Below, one piece after another: positions 1-9,400 of a stretch of 64,000 bases of DNA. The DNA is taken from the NCBI RefSeq assembly GCF_001542625.1, contig NZ_CP016279.1, positions 3,286,001 to 3,350,000 on the forward strand. The letters run 5' to 3'. Positions within the stretch are counted from its first letter, which is position 1. Each line of letters opens with the position of its first letter. This stretch comes from Streptomyces griseochromogenes. Lineage in GTDB: Bacteria; Actinomycetota; Actinomycetes; Streptomycetales; Streptomycetaceae. The notes beneath the pieces were generated by a model that was not told the DNA's origin, did no database searches, and saw only the letters and a program-made list of their open reading frames with translations. Made by a program: the position numbers and the translations under genes.

Positions 1-1023
1 GGCGGCCTCTACCCCTTCGTGCGTGCCTTCGCCACCGTCGTCGAACGGGACGTCGTGGTCGCCGCCGTGATGGGCGACCTGCTGGCCGGCCGCACCGCCG
101 TCTACGCCGACCTCGTCGCCTACGACGAGGTCGCCCACCACTCCGGGCCGCACAGCCGGGACGCCGAGATGGTCCTGCAGCGCCTCGACCGGTCCCTCGC
201 CCTCATCGAGAAGGCCGCCGAACACGCCCCGCGCCCCTACCGGATCGTCGTCCTGTCCGACCACGGCCAGAGCCCCGGCGAGACCTTCCGCGCCCGTTAC
301 GGACTCACCCTCACCGACCTCGTCCGCGCCGGCTGCGGGCTGCCCGTGCCCCGCGGGGCCGAGCGGACACACAGCGGCGCCGAGGCCCGCGCCGCCGTCC
401 GCGCGGCCCTGGGCCGGCCCGTGGAGGAGAAGGGCGAACGGCACCGCCCCACCCGGGGCTCGGAACCGATCGTGCTCGCCTCCGGCAACCTCGGCCTGAT
501 CTCCTTCCCGGACGTGCCGCACCGCATGACCAAGGAGGAGATCGAGACCCGTCACCCCGCCCTGCTCACCACCCTCGCCAACCACCCCGGCATCGGCTTC
601 CTGCTGGTGCGCAGCGAAGAACACGGCGGCGTGCTGCTCGGCGCGTACGGCACCGAGACACCGCTGTCCGAGCTGGACGGGCAGCCCGGGCCGCTGGCCC
701 CCTTCGGCCCCGGCGCCGCCGAGGCCGTCCGCCGCACGCACTCCTTCCCGCACACCGCCGACATCATGGTCAACTCCTTCCACGATCCCGCCGACGGCGA
801 AGTCCTCGCCTTCGAGGAGCAGATCGGCTCCCACGGCGGCCTCGGCGGCGCCCAGTCCCGCCCCTTCCTGCTCTCCCCGCTCGCCCTGTCCGAGCCCCTG
901 GCCGAGGGGGAGAGGCTGACCGGCGCCGAGCAGGTGCACGGCGTCCTGCGCCGCTGGCTGCGCGAGGCGAACGGGCCGCGGACACCGCTCACCGCGGCGG
1001 CCGAGGAGGAGCGCGCCGCCTGA
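1..1023 (+). CDS. Alkaline-phosphatase-superfamily phosphodiesterase, C-terminal part
   Basis: The reading frame is open from the first base, so the N-terminus lies outside the window; 340 residues are visible. Two metal-ligand type motifs of the alkaline phosphatase / type I phosphodiesterase fold are seen: SDHGQS early in the visible part, and a later FPHTADIMVNSF followed by GSHGGLGG. The AYDEVAHHSG stretch near the start matches the metal-site loop of these hydrolases. In Streptomyces such domains often form the C-terminal half of a larger membrane protein annotated as a holin-like or alkaline phosphatase family protein. Whether membrane segments precede it cannot be seen here. The substrate is unknown. 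The stop codon is followed by 134 bases before the next gene. Confidence 0.75.
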   Translation, partial: GGLYPFVRAFATVVERDVVVAAVMGDLLAGRTAVYADLVAYDEVAHHSGPHSRDAEMVLQRLDRSLALIEKAAEHAPRPYRIVVLSDHGQSPGETFRARYGLTLTDLVRAGCGLPVPRGAERTHSGAEARAAVRAALGRPVEEKGERHRPTRGSEPIVLASGNLGLISFPDVPHRMTKEEIETRHPALLTTLANHPGIGFLLVRSEEHGGVLLGAYGTETPLSELDGQPGPLAPFGPGAAEAVRRTHSFPHTADIMVNSFHDPADGEVLAFEEQIGSHGGLGGAQSRPFLLSPLALSEPLAEGERLTGAEQVHGVLRRWLREANGPRTPLTAAAEEERAA

Positions 1024-1109
1024 ATCCGCGGCGGCGCGCACGCACCGCCCGCTGCCGTTCACCCCGCGTGGCCCGGTCTTCACCGTGCGGTGGGCCCGGA
1101 TGTGATCGG

Positions 1110-1142
1110 ATGGGATCCGGCACTCGAAGACTCGGATCCCAT
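1110..1142. promoter_or_regulatory. 10-bp-arm inverted repeat upstream of the OsmC gene
   Basis: The arms ATGGGATCCG (1110-1119) and CGGATCCCAT (1133-1142) are perfect reverse complements around a 13-base spacer. The repeat ends three bases before the RBS GAAAGGA (1145-1151) of the OsmC gene. It could be a repressor operator or an mRNA hairpin beside the RBS. The position suits control of a peroxide-stress gene, but no cognate regulator is adjacent. Confidence 0.6.
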
Positions 1143-1157
1143 GCGAAAGGAACCACC

Positions 1158-1583
1158 GTGGCCACCACGCGCACCGCACACACCGTCTGGGAAGGCAATC
1201 TGCTCGAGGGCAGCGGCGTCGTCAGCTTCGACTCCTCCGGCATCGACCGGCAGCCGGTCACGTGGGCCTCGCGCGCCCAGGAGGCGAACGGCAAGACCAG
1301 CCCCGAGGAGCTGATCGCGGCCGCCCACTCCAGCTGCTTCTCCATGGCGCTCTCGCACGCCCTCGCCGGTGCCGGCACCCCGCCCACCCGTCTGGAGACC
1401 AAGGCCGACGTCACTTTCCAGCCGGGCGAGGGCATCACCGGCATCCACCTCACCGTCCGCGGCGAGGTGCCCGGACTGGACGAGGACGGCTTCCGCTCGG
1501 CGGCCGAGGACGCCAAGAAGAACTGCCCGGTCAGCCAGGCCCTGACCGGTACGACCATCACCCTGACCGCCGAGCTGGCCTGA
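1158..1583 (+). CDS. osmC: OsmC family peroxiredoxin
   Basis: A 141-residue protein of the OsmC/Ohr family, small thiol peroxidases that reduce organic hydroperoxides in the cytoplasm. The [18 protein letters not shown] segment carries the first reactive cysteine, and [10 protein letters not shown] carries the second. That pair and the length are typical of OsmC rather than of large peroxiredoxins. The GTG start at 1158 is chosen because GAAAGGA (1145-1151) lies six bases upstream; the frame could extend to 1068 but has no RBS there. It is monocistronic, with a large inverted repeat directly before the RBS and a hairpin terminator after the stop. Confidence 0.9.
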   Translation: MATTRTAHTVWEGNLLEGSGVVSFDSSGIDRQPVTWASRAQEANGKTSPEELIAAAHSSCFSMALSHALAGAGTPPTRLETKADVTFQPGEGITGIHLTVRGEVPGLDEDGFRSAAEDAKKNCPVSQALTGTTITLTAELA

Positions 1584-1599
1584 CGCCCGCCGTCCCCCC

Positions 1600-1631
1600 G
1601 GTGCCGCGCTCCCGCCGAGGGGCGCGGCACC
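1600..1631 (+). terminator. Hairpin terminator after OsmC gene
   Basis: GGTGCCGCGC (1600-1609) and GCGCGGCACC (1622-1631) form a perfect 10-bp stem with a 12-base loop, 16 bases after the stop. There is no long T-run, as is common for Streptomyces terminators. Confidence 0.7.
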
Positions 1632-1734
1632 ACCGTTTCCGGACACCCCTCCATTGACAAGGGCGTATTCGCGTTCTGTCCTGGGAGGGCGACAGACGTT
1701 CTGGCGGATGCGCCCTGGTGGAAGGGGACGAACC

Positions 1735-3600
1735 ATGGCACGTGCGGTCGGGATCGATCTCGGGACGACGAACTCGGTGGTGGCCGTCCTGGAGGGTGGT
1801 GAGCCCACCGTCGTCGCCAACGCGGAGGGCGCGCGCACCACCCCCTCCGTGGTGGCGTTCGCGAAGAACGGCGAGGTGCTGGTCGGCGAGGTCGCCAAAC
1901 GGCAGGCCGTGACGAACGTGGAGCGCACCGCGCGCTCGGTGAAGCGGCACATGGGCGACGCGGACTGGCGCTTCCCCGAGCAGGGCTCCGTCGACGGCAC
2001 CCGCCTGCGCGCGCAGGAGCTGTCGGCGCGGGTGCTGCAGAAGCTGAAGCGGGACGCGGAGGCCTACCTCGGCGAGGACGTCACGGACGCGGTGATCACC
2101 GTACCGGCGTACTTCGACGACTCGCAGCGGCAGGCGACCAAGGAGGCCGGGGAGATCGCCGGCCTGAAGGTGCTCCGGATCATCAACGAGCCGACGGCCG
2201 CCGCCCTCGCCTACGGCCTGGACCGCGGCGAGGAGCAGACCGTCCTCGTCTTCGACCTGGGCGGTGGCACCTTCGACGTGTCCCTGCTGGAGATCGGCGA
2301 CGGCGTCATCGAGGTGAAGGCCACCAACGGCGACACCCGCCTCGGCGGCGACGACTGGGACCAGCGGATCGTCGAGTACCTGGTCAAGCGGTTCAAGGGG
2401 CAGTACGGCATCGATCTCGGCGCCGACAAGATGGCGGTGCAGCGGCTGCGCGAGGCCGGCGAGAAGGCCAAGATCGAGCTGTCCTCGTCCTCGGAGACCA
2501 CGATCAACCTGCCCTACATCACCGCCTCCGCCGAGGGCCCGCTGCACCTGGAGGAGAAGCTGACCCGCGCCCAGTTCCAGGAACTGACCTCCGACCTGCT
2601 GGACCGCTGCAAGACGCCCTTCCACCAGGCCGTCCGGGACGCCGGGATCGAGCTGTCCGCGGTCGACCACGTCATCCTGGTCGGCGGCTCCACCCGGATG
2701 CCCGCCGTCACCGACCTGGTCAAGGAACTCACCGGCAAGGACCCGCACAAGGGCGTCAACCCGGACGAGGTGGTCGCGGTCGGCGCGGCCCTCCAGGCCG
2801 GTGTCATCCGCGGCGACGTCAAGGACGTCCTGCTGCTGGACGTCACCCCGCTGTCCCTGGGCATCGAGACCAAGGGCGGCATCATGACCAAGCTGATCGA
2901 ACGCAACACCACGATCCCGACCCGCCGTTCGGAGATCTTCACCACCGCCACGGACAACCAGCCCTCGGTCGGCATCCAGGTCTACCAGGGCGAACGCGAG
3001 ATCGCCGCCTACAACAAGAAGCTCGGAGTCTTCGACCTCACCGGTCTGCCGCCCGCCCCGCGTGGCGTCCCCCAGATCGAGGTCGCCTTCGACATCGACG
3101 CCAACGGGATCATGCACGTCTCCGCGAAGGACCTCGGCACCGGACGCGAACAGAAGATGACCGTCACCGGCGGCTCCGCGCTCCCCAAGGACGACATCGA
3201 CCGCATGATGCGGGACGCGGAGCAGTACGCGGAGGAGGACCGCAGGCGCCGGGAGGCCGCCGAGACCCGCAACCAGGCCGAGCAGCTCGTCTACCAGACC
3301 GAGAAGTTCATCCGCGACAACGAGGACCGGATCCAGGCCGACACCAAGTCCGAGGTGCAGGCCGCGGCCGCCGAACTGAAGACCCTGCTGGAGCAGAACG
3401 CCGACACGGGCGCCCTGCGCACCGGCGCCGACAAACTGGCCTCCGTCAGCCAGAAGATGGGCCAGGCCATGTACGCCCAGGCACAGCAGCAGGCACCCGA
3501 GGGCACCCCCCGGGAGCAGGCCGCACCGCAGGACGAGGAGAGCGTGGTGGACGCCGAGATCGTGGACGACGAACGCGAGCAGAGGGGCGGCGCGGCCTGA
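1735..3600 (+). CDS. dnaK: Molecular chaperone DnaK (Hsp70), lone paralogue
   Basis: A 621-residue Hsp70. The N-terminal ATPase shows the phosphate-1 motif GIDLGTTNS at residues 6-14, the phosphate-2 motif [12 protein letters not shown] and the adenosine motif [12 protein letters not shown]. The substrate-binding domain follows ([14 protein letters not shown]), then a helical lid and an acidic tail ending [16 protein letters not shown]. The ATG at 1735 follows AAGGGGA; the longer frame from 1654 lacks an RBS. TTGACA at 1654-1659 could be a -35 box, but I saw no convincing -10 and no HAIR-type HspR operator. Unlike the main streptomycete dnaK operon, no grpE, dnaJ or hspR is alongside, so this is probably a second, stress-specific copy. 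It converges on narI with eight bases between the stops. Confidence 0.93.
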   Translation: MARAVGIDLGTTNSVVAVLEGGEPTVVANAEGARTTPSVVAFAKNGEVLVGEVAKRQAVTNVERTARSVKRHMGDADWRFPEQGSVDGTRLRAQELSARVLQKLKRDAEAYLGEDVTDAVITVPAYFDDSQRQATKEAGEIAGLKVLRIINEPTAAALAYGLDRGEEQTVLVFDLGGGTFDVSLLEIGDGVIEVKATNGDTRLGGDDWDQRIVEYLVKRFKGQYGIDLGADKMAVQRLREAGEKAKIELSSSSETTINLPYITASAEGPLHLEEKLTRAQFQELTSDLLDRCKTPFHQAVRDAGIELSAVDHVILVGGSTRMPAVTDLVKELTGKDPHKGVNPDEVVAVGAALQAGVIRGDVKDVLLLDVTPLSLGIETKGGIMTKLIERNTTIPTRRSEIFTTATDNQPSVGIQVYQGEREIAAYNKKLGVFDLTGLPPAPRGVPQIEVAFDIDANGIMHVSAKDLGTGREQKMTVTGGSALPKDDIDRMMRDAEQYAEEDRRRREAAETRNQAEQLVYQTEKFIRDNEDRIQADTKSEVQAAAAELKTLLEQNADTGALRTGADKLASVSQKMGQAMYAQAQQQAPEGTPREQAAPQDEESVVDAEIVDDEREQRGGAA

Positions 3601-3608
3601 GGCCCGCC

Positions 3609-4331
3609 CTAACCGCCGATCCGCTCCCAGCCCCGCCGGTCCGGGCGTGGCCCCAGCTGTCCGGGGTCGCGCCTGCGGTAGACGATGTAGGGCCGGAACA
3701 GGTACGGCACCGGCGCGCTGAACATATGGACCAGGCGGGTGTAGGGGACCATCGCGATCAGCACCATGCCGATCACCGCGTGGATCTGGAACAGCACCGG
3801 CACGTGCGCCATCAGCTCCGTTCCGGGGCGGAGGGTGAACAGGCTGCGGGCCCAGGGGGCGATGGTCTCCCGGTAGTCGTAGCCGTCGCCGGAGGCGTGG
3901 CTCAGCTTGGCGGCCATGCCTATGGTGATCGCGGCGAGCAGGACGACGTACATGGTCTTGTCGTTGACCGTCGTCGCCCTGAAGACCGGGGCCCTGGTGC
4001 GGCGGCGGTGGACGAGCAGCAGGATCCCGGCGACGGCGAGCAGCCCGGCCGCCGTGCCGCCGTACAGCGAGAACAGGTGGTACGTGTGCTCGCCGATGCC
4101 CAGGGACCGGGTCCAGGACACCGGCACGAACAGGCCGGTCAGATGGCCGACGAGCACGAACAGGATGCCGTAGTGGAACACCGGCGAGGCGATGTTCAGC
4201 AGCCTCGACTCGTACACCTGCGACGAGCGCGTGGTCCAGCCGAACCTGTCGTAGCGGTAGCGCCAGAGCAGTCCGCCGGCGAGGCTGACGAAGGCGATGT
4301 AGGGCAGGGCGCCCCACAGAAGTGTGGTCAT
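3609..4331 (-). CDS. narI: Respiratory nitrate reductase gamma subunit NarI
   Basis: A 240-residue membrane cytochrome b subunit. It takes electrons from quinol and passes them via two b hemes to NarH. About five membrane segments are visible. Heme ligands appear as two spaced histidine pairs: H-x9-H in HYGILFVLVGH, and a pair 18 residues apart in IHAVIG...TRLVH. Both spacings equal those of E. coli NarI. The ATG at 4331 overlaps the narJ stop by four bases (ATGA), so translation is coupled. It is the last gene of narGHJI and converges on dnaK. Confidence 0.95.
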   Translation of the reverse strand: MTTLLWGALPYIAFVSLAGGLLWRYRYDRFGWTTRSSQVYESRLLNIASPVFHYGILFVLVGHLTGLFVPVSWTRSLGIGEHTYHLFSLYGGTAAGLLAVAGILLLVHRRRTRAPVFRATTVNDKTMYVVLLAAITIGMAAKLSHASGDGYDYRETIAPWARSLFTLRPGTELMAHVPVLFQIHAVIGMVLIAMVPYTRLVHMFSAPVPYLFRPYIVYRRRDPGQLGPRPDRRGWERIGG

Positions 4332-4822
4332 GAGCGCACCCCGGTGTATGCGGCCGGCACCGTCGCGCACACCGCGTCCAGGATGGACGCGTACGGCGTA
4401 CCGGCGTCGGTCAGCCGGGAACGCAGCTGCTCCAGGCCGTCGTGGTACTCCGTCAGCGGATCCGTGTTGCCGGTGCGGGCCGTGAACTCCAGCACCGCCG
4501 GCAGGTAGTCCGGCAGCTCCTCGTCGGTGAACTCCAGACCGTGCGCGCGGTACAGGTCCTTGAACCGCACCAGCGACATCCCGCGCCGGCGTGTGTCACC
4601 GTCGCGCCACCAGCTCAGATAGAGGCTGTGCCGGTTCTTGAAGTCGAAGACCCGCACATAGTGCTCCGCCAGGTCCGGCAGCGGGGTGACGGCCGCGTGG
4701 TCCACGAACTCCCGCAGCTGCGGGGCGGCTTCGCGCACCAGCGGCAGCCTGTCCATCAGGTCCTCGTCCGGGTACGTCAGGCACAGCGCCGACGCCTGGT
4801 ACAGCACGGCATCCGAAGGCAT
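4328..4822 (-). CDS. narJ: Nitrate reductase molybdenum-cofactor assembly chaperone NarJ
   Basis: A 164-residue all-helical protein of the NarJ/TorD chaperone family, which binds apo-NarG and guides Mo-cofactor insertion and membrane docking. YPDEDL near the N-terminus and the central LAEHYVRVFDFKNRHSLYLSWWRDGDTRRRG are typical of actinobacterial NarJ. The start overlaps the narH stop by one base (TGATG) and its own stop overlaps the narI start. It is therefore the third member of a tightly coupled operon and not part of the mature enzyme. Confidence 0.94.
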   Translation of the reverse strand: MPSDAVLYQASALCLTYPDEDLMDRLPLVREAAPQLREFVDHAAVTPLPDLAEHYVRVFDFKNRHSLYLSWWRDGDTRRRGMSLVRFKDLYRAHGLEFTDEELPDYLPAVLEFTARTGNTDPLTEYHDGLEQLRSRLTDAGTPYASILDAVCATVPAAYTGVRS

Positions 4823-6426
4823 CAGGCCTCCTTCGTGTCGTCCGTCGTCTGCCGCCTGCGCAGCGCGTGGAAGGTCTCCACGGACACCAGCGGCAGCACC
4901 TTGCGCCCCGAGTCCTGGCCGAACGGCCCGTCCCCGCCCATCCCCGGCCCGCCGTCGTAGTCGAGGCTGCACCCCTCGGGGAGCCCCGGAACAGCCGTCT
5001 CCTCCAGCCGGCGGGCATCGCCCGCGGCGGCGGTCGGGATGACGTAGCGGTCCTCGTACTTGGCGATCGCCAGCAGCCGGTACATCTTCTCGATCTCGTC
5101 CCGGTCCATGCCGACGGCCGAGGCGTCGCGCGGGTCCGGCTCCTCGCCCAGGTTGATCGCCCGCATGTGGGAGCGCATCGCGGCGAGCTTCTCCAGCGAA
5201 GCCCGCACCGGTCCGGTGTCACCCGCCGTGAACAGTTCCGCCAGATACTCCAGCGGGATGCGCAGGGTGTCGATCGCGCCGAACAGGTTCCGCGCGTCCT
5301 CGCCGTCGTGCCCGGTCTCGGCGAGCGCGTCCACCACCGGCGACAGCGGCGGGATGTACCAGACCATCGGCATCGTCCGGTACTCCGGATGCAGCGGCAG
5401 TGCGACCCGGTACCTGCTGATCAGCGCGTACACGGGGGAGCGGCGGGCCGCCTCCAGCCAGTCGTACGGGATCCCCGCCTGCGCGCAGGCCCGGCGCACG
5501 CCGGGGTCCTCCGGGTCGAGGAAGACGTCCAGCTGGGCCTCGTACAGCGCCTTGTCGTCGGGCACGCGGGCGGCCGCGGTCACCTTGTCGGCGTCGTAGA
5601 GGAGCACCCCGAGATAGCGCAGCCGGCCCACGCAGGTCTCCGAGCAGACCGTCGGCAGACCGGCCTCGATGCGCGGATGGCACAGGGTGCACTTCTCGGC
5701 CTTGCCGGTGCGGTGGTTGAAGTACACCTTCTTGTACGGGCATCCCGTCACGCACATCCGCCAGCCCCGGCAGCGGTCCTGGTCGACGAGGACGATGCCG
5801 TCCTCCTCGCGCTTGTACATCGCGCCGGACGGACAGGACGCCACGCACGACGGGTTCAGGCAGTGCTCGCAGATGCGCGGCAGAGAGAACATGAACGTCT
5901 GCTCGTAGGCGAACCGCACCTTGTCCGCGGCCTGTTGACGGATGCGCTCCACCATCGGGTCGAGGTCGCCGAGGGCGGGCGCCCCGGCGAGATCGTCGTC
6001 CCAGTTCGACGACCACTCGATCTTCATCGGCTTGCCGTCGAGCTGCGACAGCGGGCGGGCGACCGGGAAGTCGTCGCCGAGCGGGGCGTCGGTGAGGTTC
6101 TTGTGGTCGTAGGTCCAGGGCTCGTAGTAGTCCTTGATCTCCGGGAGCCTCGGGTCGGAGAAGATCCCGGCGAGCTTGTGCAGCCGGCCGCCCGCCCTGA
6201 GCTTGAGCGCACCCCGGCGGTTGAGCTCCCAGCCGCCCCGCCATCTGTCCTGGTCCTCGTAGCGGCGCGGATAGCCCTGGCCGGGCCGGGTCTCGACGTT
6301 GTTGAACCAGACGTACTCCATGCCGCGCCGGTTGGTCCACGCCTGTTTGCAGGTCACCGAACAGGTGTGGCAGCCGATGCACTTGTCGAGGTTCATGACC
6401 ATCGCGATCTGAGCCATGGGGCGCAT
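4822..6426 (-). CDS. narH: Respiratory nitrate reductase beta (Fe-S) subunit NarH
   Basis: A 534-residue electron-transfer subunit with four cysteine clusters: CIGCHTCSVTC near the N-terminus, CEHCLNPSCVASC, CRGWRMCVTGC and CTLCHPRIEAGLPTVCSETC. The tryptophan in CRGWRMC replaces a cysteine, the signature of the [3Fe-4S] cluster in NarH; the other three sets bind [4Fe-4S]. The start at 6426 aligns residue for residue with the E. coli N-terminus and shares a TGATG junction with the narG stop. A longer open frame upstream is only a shadow of narG. Confidence 0.96.
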   Translation of the reverse strand: MRPMAQIAMVMNLDKCIGCHTCSVTCKQAWTNRRGMEYVWFNNVETRPGQGYPRRYEDQDRWRGGWELNRRGALKLRAGGRLHKLAGIFSDPRLPEIKDYYEPWTYDHKNLTDAPLGDDFPVARPLSQLDGKPMKIEWSSNWDDDLAGAPALGDLDPMVERIRQQAADKVRFAYEQTFMFSLPRICEHCLNPSCVASCPSGAMYKREEDGIVLVDQDRCRGWRMCVTGCPYKKVYFNHRTGKAEKCTLCHPRIEAGLPTVCSETCVGRLRYLGVLLYDADKVTAAARVPDDKALYEAQLDVFLDPEDPGVRRACAQAGIPYDWLEAARRSPVYALISRYRVALPLHPEYRTMPMVWYIPPLSPVVDALAETGHDGEDARNLFGAIDTLRIPLEYLAELFTAGDTGPVRASLEKLAAMRSHMRAINLGEEPDPRDASAVGMDRDEIEKMYRLLAIAKYEDRYVIPTAAAGDARRLEETAVPGLPEGCSLDYDGGPGMGGDGPFGQDSGRKVLPLVSVETFHALRRRQTTDDTKEA

Positions 6427-9400
6427 CAGTACTCGACCTCCTGGCCGCGGCGGCGGACCACCGTCACCTCGTCGCGCTGGTTGCCCGTCGGGCCGAGGTA
6501 GTTGAACGCCCAGGACAACTGGGCGTAGCCGCCGATGAGATGGGACGGTTTGAGGAGCAGGCGGGTGAGCGTGTTGTGGATGCCGCCGCGCATGCCGGTC
6601 GTCTCCGTCTTCGGGACGTTCACGGTGCGCTCCTGCGCGTGGTGCATGTAGACCGTGCCGGCCGGCATGCGGTGCGAGAGGGCCGCGCGGGCGACGACCA
6701 CGCCGTTGCGGTCGACCGCCTCCACCCAGTCGTCGTCCGTCACCCCGATCGCGTCCGCGTCCTCGGGGGACATCCAGATGTTCTGCCCGCCGTGGGACAG
6801 GGCCAGCATGAACAGGTTGTCCTGGTACTCGGAGTGGATGGACCACTTGTCGTGGGGGGTGAGGTGGCGGACCGTCACCTCCCGCTGTCCGTCGGGGCCG
6901 AGGCGGGGCTCGCCGAACAGCTTGTTCATGTCCAGCGGCGGCCGGTACACCGGCAGCGCCTCGCCCAGCTCGTGCATCCAGTCGTGGTCGAGGAAGAAGT
7001 GCTGGCGCCCGGTGAGCGTGTGCCACGGCTTGAGGTGCTCGGTGTTCAGCGTGAAGGCCGTGTACCGCCGGCCGCCGTACCCGCTGCCCGACCACTCCGG
7101 CGACGTGATCACCGGCACCGGCGCCGCCTGTGTGTCCGCGTACGTGATCCGCTTGCCCTCGTGCTCGGCGGCCAGATGCGCCATCTCCTGGCCGGTGCGC
7201 GCCTGAAGGGTGCGAAAGCCCTGCACGGCGAGCCGGCCGTTGGTCGTCCCGGACAGCGCGAGGACGGTGTTGGCGGCCTTCACCGCCGTGTCCATCGCCG
7301 GCCGCCCCTCGGCCGGACCGGCGCGCACCGTCCCGTTCAGCTCCCGCAGCCGGCCGACCTCCTCGTCGGGCCGCAGGGTGATGCCCTGGGCGGGCAGGCC
7401 CAGGCCCTCCGCCAGCGGTCCCAGCGCCGCGAACTTCGCGCCGATCGCCGTGTAGTCGCGCTCCACGACCGTCAGATTCGGCAGCGTCCTGCCGGGCACC
7501 GGGTCGCACTGACCGCGCTTCCAGTCCAGGACGACCCCGCCCGGCTGCGCCGTCTCGTCCGGCGTGTCGTGCTGGAGGGGAGTGGCGACCAGGTCCTTGC
7601 GCACGCCCAGATGGTCCACGGCCAGCTCGCTCAGCCGCTCGGCCAGCGCCTTGAACGCCTCGAAGTCGGTGCGCGCCTGCCACGGCGGATCCACGGCCGG
7701 GGTGAAGGAGTGCACATGGGGATGCATGTCCGTGCTGGACAGGTCGTGCTTCTCGTACCAGGTCGCGGCGGGCAGCACCACGTCCGAGAGCAGGGTGGAG
7801 GAGGTCTGGCGGAAGTCCAGGGACAGCAGCAGGTCGAGCTTGCCCTCGGGCGCCTTCGCCCGCCATGTCACGTCCCGGGGCCGTACGTCCTCGGGCGCCT
7901 CCTCGGCCCGCAGCGACGCGTGGGTGCCCAGCAGGTGCCGGGCGAAGTACTCGGTGCCCTTCGTGAACGAGCCGAGCAGATCGGCCCGCCACAGCGTCAG
8001 CACACGCGGCCAGTTCTCCGGCGCGTCGGGGTCCTCGCAGGCGAACTTCAGCGTGCCCGCACGCAGTTCGGCCACCGCCTTCGCGACCGGGTCGCCGAAC
8101 ACCTCGCCCAGCTCCAGCGGGTTGCGGTCGAAGGTCGGATACGACGGCATCCACCCCGAACGCGCCGACAGCGCGAGGCAGTCCGCGCTCGTCATGCCCG
8201 TGAACCCGCCCTCACCCAGCGGCGAGGCGAGCACCTCGGCGCCGAACCGGTCGTAGCGCCACTGGTCGGTGTGGAGGAACCAGTACGCGGTGCCGATCAT
8301 CTGCCGTGGCGGGCGCGACCAGTCCAGGGCGTCCGCAAGGGTCGCCCAGCCGGTCACCGGCCGGCACTTCTCCTGCCCCACGTAGTGCGCCCAGCCGCCG
8401 CCGTTGCGGCCCTGGCAGCCGGTCAGCTGGAGCAGGGCGAAGAAGGCACGGTAGATCGTCTCGGAGTGGAACCAGTGGTTGGTGCCCGCGCCCATGAGGA
8501 TCATGCAGCGGCCCTTGGACCGTTCGGCGGTCCGGGCGAACTCGCGGGCGATCTTCACACAGGTGGCCGCCGGAACGGAGGTGTGCGCCTCCTGCCAGGC
8601 GGGTGTGCCGGGGGCGCCCGCGTCGTCGTAGGAGGCGGGCCAGCTGCCCGGCAGTCCATGCCGCCATACACCGTATTGCGCCAGCAGCAGATCGTAGACG
8701 GTCGTCACCAGGGGGCCGTTCGCCCCGCCCAGCCGTGTCGCCGGCACCGACCGGCGCAGGACCTCCCCACGGCCCTGCCCGTGCGCACCCCCCTCCGTGT
8801 CGAAGCGGGGCAGCAGCACTTCCACCGGCACCGCGACCTTACTGCCGTACAGGCTCAACTGCGGTTCGACGGCGCCCAGGTCCAGGTTCCATCTGCCCCG
8901 GCCGGACTCGGTCCAGCGGAAACCCAGCGAACCGTTCGGAGCGACCGCACGGCCGGACCTCGCGTCCAGCACGACCGTCTTCCAGTCCGCCCCCTCGCCT
9001 CCCTGGCCCAGGTCCGAGGCCCGCAGGAACTTCGACGGCACATGGGCCCCGTCCCGTTCGGCGAGGGTCACCAGGAACGGCAGGTCGGTGTACGTGCGCA
9101 CGTAGTCCGTGAAGAACGGCGTCTGGCGGTCGACGAAGAACTCCCTGAGGATCACATGCCCCATCGCGAGCGCCAGCGCGCCGTCCGTGCCCGGGCGCGG
9201 GTGCAGCCACTCGTCGGCGAACTTGGCGTTGTCCGCGTAGTCCGGCGCCACCACCACGACCTTCTGGCCCCGGTAGCGTGCCTCCGCCATCCAGTGGGCG
9301 TCGGGCGTACGGGTCACCGGGACATCGGAGCCCCACATCATCAGATAGGCGGCGTCCCACCAGTCACCGGACTCCGGCACGTCCGTCCGGTCGCCGAAGA

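Noticed and set aside
1654..1682. Sigma-70-type promoter for dnaK starting with TTGACA
   Set aside because: A good -35 but no acceptable -10 at 16-19 bases; kept only as a remark.
1558..4317. 919-codon minus-strand frame across dnaK
   Set aside because: Composition is Arg/Gly/Ala-rich shadow sequence of dnaK and narI in the wrong frame; it has no recognisable domain.
6427..8154. N-terminal extension of the narH frame to about 1110 codons
   Set aside because: This part is antiframe to narG with no protein-like sequence; the NarH N-terminus at 6426 aligns exactly with E. coli NarH.
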